DNA of 64,000 nt from Prolixibacteraceae bacterium UBA6029 (GCA_002429385.1 DIZL01000032.1:1-64000); one strand, 5' to 3'. Numbered from the stretch's first letter, positions 55,116 through 62,702 are shown. Made by a program: numbers and translations. The notes: generated by a model from the letters alone, not told the origin.

Positions 55116-55628
55116 TTATTCGGGAATATTGTATAATTTGCAAACATCCTTGTACGACATGCTTTTCAGTTCCTGCACACTTTTAGTATTCACTGATGCT
55201 GATTTCAATGCCGGGATTGTGCCCGGGATTGCGATGAACCTGAATTTATTTGTTGATGTAAGTGGTTGAGCAATCATATCCGAAGTGAACTCTATAGTTT
55301 TATAATTAGAAATCAGAAAACTCCAGTTCGCACCAACGGCAAATGCAGGCAATGGTCTCACCGAAGTTGAATTATATACATCTCCGTCCAGCCAAACGTA
55401 TCCCAGGACGACTCCTTTCTCTACAATATCAGCAGTTAAATCTGGAGCCGAAGCATCGAAATACCAATCGCCCGAAGTACCTTGCCAGGCCGTTGGACTA
55501 AACCATTCGGAATAATACACCGTGGCATCTTGACCAGCAGGCCCTTGCTTTCCATCTTTCTGACACCCCGAAAAGATCAGCATTGAAAATGCTATCACTA
55601 CTAAAATATTTACGCTCTTTGATTTCAT
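55116..55628 (-). CDS. Collagen-like lipoprotein of unknown function
   Basis: The 170-residue protein has an SPII signal with lipobox IFSGC (Cys22), then a short Gly-Pro tract (GKQGPAGQDA), the degenerate collagen-like start seen in many Bacteroidota lipoproteins, and an unknown beta domain (YYSEWFSPTAWQGTSGDWYF). Upstream (55670-55699) are three GTTGTCATT direct repeats. Confidence 0.76.
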   Translation of the reverse strand: MKSKSVNILVVIAFSMLIFSGCQKDGKQGPAGQDATVYYSEWFSPTAWQGTSGDWYFDASAPDLTADIVEKGVVLGYVWLDGDVYNSTSVRPLPAFAVGANWSFLISNYKTIEFTSDMIAQPLTSTNKFRFIAIPGTIPALKSASVNTKSVQELKSMSYKDVCKLYNIPE

Positions 55629-55669
55629 CTTTTTTGTTTTAATGATTAATTCCTTTATTACAATTAAAT

Positions 55670-55699
55670 GTTGTCATTAAGTTGTCATTGGTTGTCATT
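55670..55699 (-). promoter_or_regulatory. Three direct repeats AATGACAAC upstream of the lipoprotein gene
   Basis: The + strand has GTTGTCATT at 55670-55678, 55681-55689 and 55691-55699, with an 11- and then a 10-bp pitch, one helical turn. That arrangement is typical of tandem response-regulator sites. They lie about 42 nt from the start codon. The regulator is not known. Confidence 0.5.
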
Positions 55700-55751
55700 T
55701 ATCGTTTCTGAACAACTAAATGATTCCCAAAATGACTATAGGATGACTTAA

Positions 55752-55797
55752 TTCTACTTTAACAAATTCAACAAAATGAACAATCTATTCTTGTTGG
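55752..55797. mobile_element. Decayed end of the MITE-like family
   Basis: Bases 55752-55770 (TTCTACTTTAACAAATTCA) match the element terminus at 17461 and 17728 with one change, and the similarity continues to ..TTGGATTCTAT as at 17728-17780. No second end was found nearby. Confidence 0.5.
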
Positions 55798-55827
55798 ATT
55801 CTATTATTTGTAACCTTCTATGTTAAG

Positions 55828-55975
55828 AAGGTTACTAAGGTTTGGGTTTCGGGGAATATTCGGATTACTAAGGTTATTAAGATGAAAGACAATAGAATAG
55901 TGTTTATAGGTCCCCCTTACCTTAGTAACCTTAATAACTTGAATCATACCCCAATTTCCAAACCTTAGTAACCTT
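55828..55975. repeat. Imperfect 148-bp inverted repeat
   Basis: The outer arms AAGGTTACTAAGGTTTGG (55828-55845) and its perfect complement (55958-55975) enclose weaker inner arms (about 55863-55881 with 55922-55940). The transcribed RNA would form a long hairpin. The frame covering it at 55804-55992 is an artefact of the repeat. Confidence 0.6.
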
Positions 55976-56047
55976 AGTAACATCAGTAACATTTAAAATT
56001 TCATCTTTCTATGCCTTGAAACTGACCAAAACTCTTTGCCGGTCGAC

Positions 56048-56899
56048 TTATTTTCCCGCAAATTTGATCAGCTCGGTATTAAACTTATGCGTTTCTTCCA
56101 GAAACAGGCTATGACCGCTATTTTCGAATGCCACAAGACGCGAATGGGCGATTCCGGCTTTCATCTGTTCAGCCAGGTCGAACGAGCAAATCTTGTCTTT
56201 TTTGCCATGCATGATCAATGTTGGAACTGCTATTTTTGTCAGATCACTTCTCAGATCGGTATCGCGCAGGGCAATCAGGCATTGAGCCGTTGCATAGGAT
56301 GAGGCGCTTAAACCAATGCCATTCAGCCAATTGCCAATCCCTTCATTCAATGAGGTCTCGGTAGCCGAAAATATCTTTGCAAAATCTGAAAGAAGCTTTG
56401 GACGGTCCTGATAGTTCAGCTTAATTAATTCGTCAACCGCCTTTTTGGGAAGATTATACTGAAAATCATCACGCTGTGTCCAGATTGGAGCTGCCGCACC
56501 GGCTAAAACCAACTTTGAGACATGGGCACCATCAAACTCCGACACGTAACGAACAGCAATGGCGCCGCCCATCGAAAAGCCTAGCATTACAGCATCCTTT
56601 ATTTCCAGCTTTCTCAATACCTTGTTGATATCGGCTACATGCACATTGTAATCATAGGCTCCATACGGTTTATCCGATTTGCCAAAACCCCGCAGGGTAA
56701 TGCCAATGACCCGAAAATTATTAATAATCAGATCGTTGTACTGGTATTCGAACATCTCATCACTTAAGGGCCAGCCATGCAGTAAAACAATTGGTTTGCC
56801 TTCGCCCGCATCAGTAATATGCAGGCGTACATTGGGTTCTACTTTAATATATTCTGCCCACGCCCTGACAACTTTTATTTTCTCTTTTTGCTTTTTCAT
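56048..56899 (-). CDS. Alpha/beta hydrolase (chloroperoxidase-like)
   Basis: The 283-residue cytosolic hydrolase has the oxyanion segment VLLHGWPLS, nucleophile elbow GFSMGG (Ser109), acid HGKKDKICSF and C-terminal His in NSGHSLFLEE. The substrate is unknown; the sequence resembles cofactor-free haloperoxidase/esterase enzymes. It has its own three-box promoter about 125 nt upstream of the start. Confidence 0.88.
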   Translation of the reverse strand: MKKQKEKIKVVRAWAEYIKVEPNVRLHITDAGEGKPIVLLHGWPLSDEMFEYQYNDLIINNFRVIGITLRGFGKSDKPYGAYDYNVHVADINKVLRKLEIKDAVMLGFSMGGAIAVRYVSEFDGAHVSKLVLAGAAAPIWTQRDDFQYNLPKKAVDELIKLNYQDRPKLLSDFAKIFSATETSLNEGIGNWLNGIGLSASSYATAQCLIALRDTDLRSDLTKIAVPTLIMHGKKDKICSFDLAEQMKAGIAHSRLVAFENSGHSLFLEETHKFNTELIKFAGK

Positions 56900-57024
56900 T
56901 TTTTTAATTATTAATAGATTGATAATTAAATATATAGATCATCTGATTTCTATTCATGCTTATGACTCCGTTCAGGTATATTTCAGAATATGCTTTCTTA
57001 TGTTGGAATGAAAGATTGATAGAG

Positions 57025-57093
57025 CTAATTTAAACTTGTTAAGCTGGACAAGTATTACAAAACTTTTAGGAAAATTTACATAATTCACACATT
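57025..57093 (-). promoter_or_regulatory. Three-box promoter of the alpha/beta hydrolase
   Basis: Box 1 AATGTGTGAATTATGTAAA (57075-57093), box 2 heptamer TTGTAAT (57054-57060), -7 AAATTAG (57025-57031), exact spacings. The -7 carries TTAG instead of TTTG. Confidence 0.72.
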
Positions 57094-57173
57094 TAGCTTA
57101 TCCTTTTCGGCGAATTCTACTCTATTAATGAAAATTGAAATGGAATCATTGATCAATCATTCCTTTAATCTGC

Positions 57174-57347
57174 TTAAAAGGTGATAATTTCAGAAAAAGC
57201 TTTTGCCTTGGTATATAGAGTGATGGACTTATTCAAAGGAAATCCATGAATGAAAATGATAACTGTAGCGTTAACCGGTCCTTCATCAACATAACTGACA
57301 GTGAGATTGTTTACGGTTATTCTGGTTTCATTTAATTTATGTGGCAT
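57174..57347 (-). pseudogene. N-terminal fragment of an alpha/beta hydrolase
   Basis: The 57-residue frame encodes only the start of an alpha/beta hydrolase: TRITVNNLTVSYVDEGP then VIIFIHGFPLNKS, the oxyanion-hole segment. After ITLYTKAKAFSE it loses similarity and stops, so the nucleophile, acid and His are missing. It begins 12 nt after the oxidoreductase stop, so it was the last gene of the polyketide operon before a deletion. Confidence 0.72.
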
Positions 57348-57359
57348 ACTGCGGAGTTG

Positions 57360-58031
57360 TTAAAAATCTTCTTGTATGATTGTGCTTTTATCAATTCCCA
57401 GACTTAGCAATTGCTTTTCTACCTCAACCATCATTGGCGGCGGTCCGCAGAGATAAATGTTTTTTGCAGAACTGCTGATATAGTCTTTGAGAAAGCCTTC
57501 GGTGATTTGCCCATAGGCATAGTCATCTGATTGTTCATCCGATAAAATGTTGATGAAATTTTCTCCCAATAACTTTTTAAATTCCACGGCAAGGATAATA
57601 TCATCTTTGGTTTTGTTTGAAAAGATGAGTTTATTTTCGCCAATTTCATTTTTTGACTGAAGATACCTGAAGATACAAATAAACGGTGTGACTCCTGCAC
57701 CACCGGCAATAAATACTCCTTCGCCTTTGTAAGCAATTGCTCCAAAAACATCATGAAGAAAAAGCTCATCATCCTTTTTAAGTTTCAGAAGTTCGTTGGT
57801 CACACCTTTATGCGAAGGATACGTTTTAATGGTAAATTCAAGATAATCTTTGTCAGGAAGGCAAGTAAAAGTGAAAGGTCTTTTTTCATCTTTCCAGCCA
57901 TCTTTATTGATTGAGATTTCAGTAGCCTGCCCTGGATTAAAGGTATAGTTTTGAGGTTTTTCTGTAACAATTTGCAATACATCAGGAGTGATGTGCTTGA
58001 TCGATTTGATTTTAACCACATGTTGTTTCAT
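57360..58031 (-). CDS. Ferredoxin-NADP reductase-like flavoprotein
   Basis: The 223-residue protein has an FAD-binding barrel (FNPGQATEISI, RPFTFT) and an NAD(P)-binding domain (GVFIAGGAGVTPF and C-terminal YLCGPPPMMVEV). There is no 2Fe-2S domain, so electrons must pass to another protein or a small substrate. In the operon with the type III polyketide synthase and methyltransferase it could supply electrons for ring hydroxylation or reduction; this is inferred. Confidence 0.86.
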   Translation of the reverse strand: MKQHVVKIKSIKHITPDVLQIVTEKPQNYTFNPGQATEISINKDGWKDEKRPFTFTCLPDKDYLEFTIKTYPSHKGVTNELLKLKKDDELFLHDVFGAIAYKGEGVFIAGGAGVTPFICIFRYLQSKNEIGENKLIFSNKTKDDIILAVEFKKLLGENFINILSDEQSDDYAYGQITEGFLKDYISSSAKNIYLCGPPPMMVEVEKQLLSLGIDKSTIIQEDF

Positions 58032-58065
58032 GATATTCTGTTTTTTTGAATTTTATGCTGCTGTT

Positions 58066-58557
58066 TCAAATCTGAAGTGCTATATTTTCTTCTTTAATTC
58101 GTGTGAATAACATGATCGAATTAAGCAGTGAAAACGTTATTGCGGTACAATATAAATTGAAAATCAAAGGAATAACAGCAATTTCAGCAATTACAATCAG
58201 GTAATTCGGATGCTTAAAATATCGGTATGGGCCTTTTTTAATTAATGGAATATTCGGGATGTGATAAATTCGGGTATTCCAGAATTTTCCGAGCGATAAA
58301 ATAACCCAGGTTTTAAAGACAAGAAGTACAACGTAAAAAATGATAAAGAATAAACTATATGTCGGATTTTGTTGCCTCGAATATTCGAAAATCACAGAGA
58401 TAATAAATAAAGCATGAAGTGCTACAATGAATGGATAATGCTTTTTCCCATATTCCACAGCTCCATTTCGCAACAACCACTTCTCATTACTTTTAGAAAG
58501 TACTAATTCCCCGATTCGGAGCAGAATGACAAATGATATGAAGAGAATGAATACCAA
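58066..58557 (-). CDS. ICMT-family membrane methyltransferase
   Basis: The 163-residue protein has four to five membrane helices and the isoprenylcysteine carboxyl methyltransferase motif GPYRYFKHPNYLIVIAE. Relatives encoded next to type III polyketide synthases (BpsB in Bacillus, SrsB in Streptomyces) methylate alkylpyrones or alkylresorcinols. Here it starts 1 nt after the polyketide synthase stop, supporting the same job. Confidence 0.86.
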   Translation of the reverse strand: MVFILFISFVILLRIGELVLSKSNEKWLLRNGAVEYGKKHYPFIVALHALFIISVIFEYSRQQNPTYSLFFIIFYVVLLVFKTWVILSLGKFWNTRIYHIPNIPLIKKGPYRYFKHPNYLIVIAEIAVIPLIFNLYCTAITFSLLNSIMLFTRIKEENIALQI

Positions 58558-58558
58558 T

Positions 58559-59623
58559 TTATATTTTGTTCATCTGTAGTAAAACCATCTCACTCGAAAA
58601 GCCTGGCCCCATTGACACCATTAGTCCGTAGCCATTTTTAAAACCCTGGGTAAAGAATCTTTCCAGCACATACAAAACGGTGGTACTCGACATATTTCCA
58701 TTGTCGTTCATCACTTCACGTGTGTTTTTCAGGAAGTCGCCTTCTGCCAATAAGGCCTCTTCGTAAGCTGTCAGTATTTTTTTCCCTCCGGGATGAAAAA
58801 TGAAATTCTTTATATCTGAAATTTTCAGGTGATGTTTTTCTAAAAATGAAGTAACATCGTTATGAATATTTTTAGCGATAATCGTTGGAATATCAGATGA
58901 AAACAGAACTTTAAACCCGCTGTTAAGAAATTCCCAGCCCATAACGTCCAGTGTATCGTAATACAATTTGCTTTGTGAGGCCAGAAATGTAAAAGCGTTG
59001 TTGGTCTTATTGGCATGATTATCACCTGTAATGATGCAGGCAGCTATGCCATCAGCAAATAAACTTGAACCAATAAAATTGCTTTTACTAAAATCGTTTC
59101 GTAAAAAAGTGAGTGAACACAATTCAACAGCCACGAGCAATACCACGGCATCCGAATTTGCGATTGCCAGAATGTTTGCTTTTGCAAACCCTGAAACTCC
59201 GCCGCCACAACCCAAACCGAAAACAGCCATTCTGCTGATATTCTGATTAAGTCTCATTTTGTTAATGATGAGCGCGTCCAGACTTGGTGTTGAAAGCCCC
59301 GTAGTTGAAACAAAAATCAAATCGGTGATTTCGTCCTTGTTAATTTGCGCTGATGCAATGCATTCTTCAATAGCTTTGACAGAATATTCAAGAGAAATAC
59401 GAATGTATTCGGCATTCTGATTCTCAAATGAATGTATAGTAGAATAATAATCAAGAGGTTTGCACATATTACGGGTCTTTATTTCCGTGTTGTCAAAAGC
59501 ACTCATCATTCTTTCTACCTGCGGAAAAGAAGGTGAGAATAAAGCTCTTGCACCTTCTTTTACTTTTTGTTGTTCAACTTTATAGGGAAAATCAATTATC
59601 GATACTGCTGCTACTGATGGCAT
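58559..59623 (-). CDS. Type III polyketide synthase (chalcone-synthase fold)
   Basis: The 354-residue protein has the catalytic triad Cys139 (FGLGCGGG), His277 (FHPGGKKIL) and Asn310 (NGNMSS) and the C-terminal MGPGFSSEMVLLQ that marks chalcone-synthase-like enzymes rather than FabH. It extends a fatty acyl starter with malonyl-CoA to alkylresorcinols or alkylpyrones. It is tightly linked to an ICMT methyltransferase downstream and a prenyltransferase-like gene upstream. Confidence 0.91.
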   Translation of the reverse strand: MPSVAAVSIIDFPYKVEQQKVKEGARALFSPSFPQVERMMSAFDNTEIKTRNMCKPLDYYSTIHSFENQNAEYIRISLEYSVKAIEECIASAQINKDEITDLIFVSTTGLSTPSLDALIINKMRLNQNISRMAVFGLGCGGGVSGFAKANILAIANSDAVVLLVAVELCSLTFLRNDFSKSNFIGSSLFADGIAACIITGDNHANKTNNAFTFLASQSKLYYDTLDVMGWEFLNSGFKVLFSSDIPTIIAKNIHNDVTSFLEKHHLKISDIKNFIFHPGGKKILTAYEEALLAEGDFLKNTREVMNDNGNMSSTTVLYVLERFFTQGFKNGYGLMVSMGPGFSSEMVLLQMNKI

Positions 59624-59653
59624 GGTTTTATTTTAAAATTTAGATTTGCACAA

Positions 59654-60295
59654 TTAACCTCCAAGGGTAATATCCTGATCATTATACCAATTCAGTGCAT
59701 TATATAAATGACAGGGTTCAAAATTCGGCCAATAATCATCCAATACATAGAAATCCGAATAAATAGATTGCACCGGCAAGAAGCCGCTTAGGCGTCGTCG
59801 CCCACCCCACCTGATAATCAGATCTATCCTTGAAACATCAAAGGACTTAATATTGTTCGTGATATTTTTCTGAGCCGAATCAGCTAATTTCAAATTGTTT
59901 AAGTCCCATTCCCATCCGTAGTTAACCAAGAAATTAACTCTGATTCCACCATTACCAAAAACTTGTCTGGTAGTATATTTTATTAATTCCTTTGGAAACA
60001 TGGGTGATTCAGAATCGCCGATAACTAACAATTCTGCGTCTTCTTTCGATAATACATTTACCGCATTTATGCAGGCATTCGTGAATGCTTTTCTTTGTAC
60101 TGTTGGTCTTTTCGCATTATCTGTGGTAAACCCGTAATAAGTTAATTCCTGAATGCCTGCTTCCTTGCATAATTTAAAAAGCATTAATCCCGGATCTACG
60201 CCATGGTCATACCCTTTTTCTTTGGTCATTTTATTGGTTTCCGCCCATCTTCTGTTTCCATCTGGTATTATTCCAATATGTTTCGGCATTCTCAT
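59654..60295 (-). CDS. cis-prenyltransferase (UPP synthase)-like protein
   Basis: The 213-residue protein of the undecaprenyl diphosphate synthase family has HIGIIPDGNRRWAE (catalytic Asp12), YYGFTTDNAKRP and the C-terminal DLIIRWGGRRRLSGFLPVQSIYSDFYVLDDYWPNF. It is shorter and more diverged than housekeeping UppS (RWGGRRR where RTGGEQR is usual), so it may make a shorter product or use another acceptor. Its place between bacterioferritin and the type III polyketide synthase suggests a role in the lipid product. GAGGAGATAG precedes the start. Confidence 0.84.
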   Translation of the reverse strand: MRMPKHIGIIPDGNRRWAETNKMTKEKGYDHGVDPGLMLFKLCKEAGIQELTYYGFTTDNAKRPTVQRKAFTNACINAVNVLSKEDAELLVIGDSESPMFPKELIKYTTRQVFGNGGIRVNFLVNYGWEWDLNNLKLADSAQKNITNNIKSFDVSRIDLIIRWGGRRRLSGFLPVQSIYSDFYVLDDYWPNFEPCHLYNALNWYNDQDITLGG

Positions 60296-60323
60296 AGCTA
60301 TCTCCTCATAAATTTTGTTTGAA

Positions 60324-60803
60324 TCAGCTTACCGGGCCATCAATCTGACTGACCAGATAATTCTCCAGGCCCATTTGTTCGATTTGTGCACGTTGTATTT
60401 CTGCCCAATCGACATGGCCTTCTTCCATTTTAAGTATTTTGGTCAACAGGTCAACAGTGCCTTGGTCGTCATTTTCACGGGCGAGTTTGATTGCGTTGTT
60501 ATATGCATGTACGGCATCAAGTTCATCATGATCATCATTGCTAATCATTTCTGAAACAGTTTTGCCGATTTTAATTGCATTCAGTTTGGAAACTGTTGGC
60601 GCTCCTTCAAAAAACAAAATACGCTCGATCAGCCACTCGGCATGATGCATTTCGTCCATAGCCTGACTGCGGATAGCCATATGAAGTTTTCCGTAACCCC
60701 AGTTTTCGCACATTTCAGAATGTACCATATACTGGTTTATAGCTGTAAGTTCATCGGCCAGCAATGAATTTAATACTGTTAGTAATTCTTTGTTCCCTTT
60801 CAT
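60324..60803 (-). CDS. bfr: Bacterioferritin
   Basis: The 159-residue four-helix bundle has all ferroxidase ligands at canonical positions (Glu18, Glu51, His54, Glu94, Glu127, His130) and the haem ligand Met52. It stores iron and removes hydrogen peroxide and Fe2+. It is the first gene behind a three-box promoter and is followed by the prenyltransferase-like gene after 28 nt, so the lipid operon is probably co-expressed with it. Confidence 0.95.
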   Translation of the reverse strand: MKGNKELLTVLNSLLADELTAINQYMVHSEMCENWGYGKLHMAIRSQAMDEMHHAEWLIERILFFEGAPTVSKLNAIKIGKTVSEMISNDDHDELDAVHAYNNAIKLARENDDQGTVDLLTKILKMEEGHVDWAEIQRAQIEQMGLENYLVSQIDGPVS

Positions 60804-60837
60804 CTGTGTGAGTTTTAATTAATGAATTTTATGGGAA

Positions 60838-60906
60838 CTAAGTTAGGAGCTTGTAATAGCTGTAGTTTTACAGAATTCTTTAAAAGATTTACATCATTCA
60901 CACATT
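60838..60906 (-). promoter_or_regulatory. Three-box promoter of the bacterioferritin / polyketide operon
   Basis: Box 1 AATGTGTGAATGATGTAAA (60888-60906), box 2 heptamer CTGTAAA (60867-60873), -7 AACTTAG (60838-60844), exact spacings. The start codon follows the -7 box by about 34 nt. Confidence 0.75.
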
Positions 60907-60943
60907 TGGGGATTATATTCTTAAATCGGAACAAAGGTGTCTT

Positions 60944-61429
60944 TTATTTTTTAGTTATACTAATCCTGCCGTCACGTTCAATATATGCACTGTTTATTTC
61001 GTCCAATGATTCTACATTACCTTGTAACCGTATTCCTTCCAACAAATCTTTATCTGTAATATCGAATCGTTTCATGTTGTTTCTAATGATTTTACCGTCT
61101 TCGTAAATTACTTTTGCATTTCCTTTGATCAGACTGCCGAATACATCATTATACAATGCTATCCAGGCAAATAACCGGTGCAGAAAAACAATTACAAATG
61201 CTGCAATAATGGTCGCAAAAAATGGGGATGCTCCAATAACAGCCCTACTTAATACTGCTCCCAATAAAACACTGATTACATTATCAAACGGAGAAAACAT
61301 TCCAAATGACCGCCTCCCTGAGAGTCTTATGAATACCAGGGCTATTATAAATATTATAAATGCCCGGATTGCCATTTGATAAGGGTTTGGATTGCTTCCC
61401 TCACCAATTAATTGATAAAACCAGTTCAT
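60944..61429 (-). CDS. DUF421 (YetF-type) membrane protein
   Basis: The 161-residue protein has two to three N-terminal helices and the DUF421 core IRLSGRRSFGMFSPFDNVISVLLGAVLSRAV, then a small cytoplasmic domain with VIYEDGKIIRNNMKRFDITDKDLLEGIRLQGN. The family is linked to stress and spore envelopes; the function is unknown. The ATG at 61427-61429 lies almost on the promoter half-site upstream, so ATG 61373-61375 could be the true start. Confidence 0.86.
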   Translation of the reverse strand: MNWFYQLIGEGSNPNPYQMAIRAFIIFIIALVFIRLSGRRSFGMFSPFDNVISVLLGAVLSRAVIGASPFFATIIAAFVIVFLHRLFAWIALYNDVFGSLIKGNAKVIYEDGKIIRNNMKRFDITDKDLLEGIRLQGNVESLDEINSAYIERDGRISITKK

Positions 61430-61448
61430 CTTTCATTTGTTTAAAAGA

Positions 61449-61467
61449 TTTACATCATTCACACATC
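61449..61467 (-). promoter_or_regulatory. Orphan box 1 upstream of DUF421
   Basis: GATGTGTGAATGATGTAAA with the following spacer is identical over 27 nt to the bacterioferritin promoter, but box 2 and the -7 box are absent at the expected positions. It is likely a truncated duplicate. Confidence 0.5.
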
Positions 61468-61477
61468 TGCTTAGACA

Positions 61478-61849
61478 TTAAACAATTTTACATGGAATAT
61501 CCGCATCTTCATCAATTAAATAGACTGAACACAACCGATGATATCCATCCGCAATTATTAACCGCCGTTGCCTGTCATCGCGAACCAAAAGAATCGGTGG
61601 CAATCCAAGTCCAGACTGTAATTTCTTAGTATTTTTTTCAATGTGGCTATTACTTATGCCAAGCAATGATAAACCCGATGATCTGAATATATCTTTCGCC
61701 TTAAATGACATCATTGATGCTTTCCTGAGTGCCTTGACCAATGTTTTCGCTCTTTTATTGCCATATATTAAACCAAGATAAGACAACGATGCCAGATAAT
61801 CATTATTTCCCGGCTTAGGTAACCATATTATTTCAATGCTTTTAGACAT
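61478..61849 (-). CDS. ParB/sulfiredoxin-fold-like protein
   Basis: The 123-residue protein has the ending LVRDDRQRRLIIADGYHRLCSVYLIDEDADIPCKIV, a ParB-type nuclease/sulfiredoxin pattern (ADGYHR). The N-terminal half is helical and family-specific. It has no ParB HTH and is not a partition protein. It follows the cupin gene by 32 nt and is probably in the same operon. The function is unknown. Confidence 0.76.
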   Translation of the reverse strand: MSKSIEIIWLPKPGNNDYLASLSYLGLIYGNKRAKTLVKALRKASMMSFKAKDIFRSSGLSLLGISNSHIEKNTKKLQSGLGLPPILLVRDDRQRRLIIADGYHRLCSVYLIDEDADIPCKIV

Positions 61850-61881
61850 GCATTATTCCTATTTCTAATGATTACTGCGGT

Positions 61882-62280
61882 TTATTCCGTTGTCGTTCCG
61901 TCAAATTTCACATCATCCTTTTCAGAATCTTTTTTTGTTGCATTAATGATGCCGTCTTTATGGTTAGGAGGACCATAGATGGTATACATTTTTAATTCTT
62001 TTACTGCATCAGTATTTATTACATTATGCTTTGAACCGGCAGGTATAACAATCACATCCCCATTTCCCACCACATATTCATTTCCATCAATAATGCATTT
62101 GCCGTTTCCTGCTTCGAACCTGAAAAACTGATCAACAGAAGGATGAATTTCTTCACCAATATCTTCGCCCGGTTTTAAGCTCATTAGCACAAGCTGCATA
62201 TGTTTGCTCGTATACAATACTTTTCTGAAATTCTCATTTTTCAGAGTATCCTTTTCGATGTTACTATTAAATCCTTTCAT
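61882..62280 (-). CDS. Cupin-domain protein
   Basis: The 132-residue single cupin barrel has a metal motif GEEIHPSVDQFFRFEAGNG and PAGSKHNVIN (His/Glu/His ligands). The start at 62278-62280 is preferred over 62301 because the -7 box at 62307-62313 places transcription start near 62300, at or past the longer start. The charged C-terminus (KKDSEKDDVKFDG) is outside the barrel. The enzymatic role is unknown. Confidence 0.86.
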   Translation of the reverse strand: MKGFNSNIEKDTLKNENFRKVLYTSKHMQLVLMSLKPGEDIGEEIHPSVDQFFRFEAGNGKCIIDGNEYVVGNGDVIVIPAGSKHNVINTDAVKELKMYTIYGPPNHKDGIINATKKDSEKDDVKFDGTTTE

Positions 62281-62306
62281 ATTGCTTTTTTTTTGGTTCA
62301 ACAGAA

Positions 62307-62375
62307 CAAAGATATTTCTTCATGTCCTGAAAATCATTACAAGATTTTTGAGAAAAGTTACATCATTCACACATT
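62307..62375 (-). promoter_or_regulatory. Three-box promoter of the cupin / ParB-like operon
   Basis: Box 1 AATGTGTGAATGATGTAAC (62357-62375), box 2 heptamer TTGTAAT (62336-62342), -7 ATCTTTG (62307-62313), exact spacings. Confidence 0.82.
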
Positions 62376-62535
62376 TCGGATACCATATTGGACCTCATTC
62401 CCCCATTTTTCATTAGCGCTCCGTGTAATGCCCGATAACTGCTGATCCTGTTTTCCTTAAAAGGTTTAAGCCTGTCGGATAACCCACTCTTTGCATCCTG
62501 TTTTGCGGTTGTTCCCTTCGGGTTGGGGAGGGGAT

Positions 62536-62655
62536 CCCTTGGGTATTCCTTTTATATATCTGTACTATGATTGATCTATAACTGTACAAAAATTCATATC
62601 TTTGTATAGATAGAGATCAATCATAGTTTAATCATTGAAAAGGGATACCCAAGGG
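62536..62655. repeat. Nested inverted repeat, 120 bp
   Basis: The outer arms CCCTTGGGTATTCCTTTT (62536-62553) and AAAAGGGATACCCAAGGG (62638-62655) pair with one mismatch; the inner arms ACTATGATTGATCT (62564-62577) and its perfect complement (62614-62627) pair after equal 10-nt gaps. It is followed by direct repeats GGGATACCCAA, then GAGATACCC, up to 62672. Confidence 0.7.
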
Positions 62656-62702
62656 ATACCCAAGAGATACCCTTTCTATTATAAACTTAATACGAATGGA
62701 TT

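Noticed and set aside
55804..55992. 62-residue frame at 55.8 kb
   Set aside because: It covers the inverted repeat and has a low-complexity sequence dictated by it.
58559..59623. Reading the polyketide synthase as FabH (KAS III)
   Set aside because: The C-terminal MGPGFSSEMVLLQ and GNMSS context match chalcone-synthase-like enzymes, and an ICMT methyltransferase follows directly.
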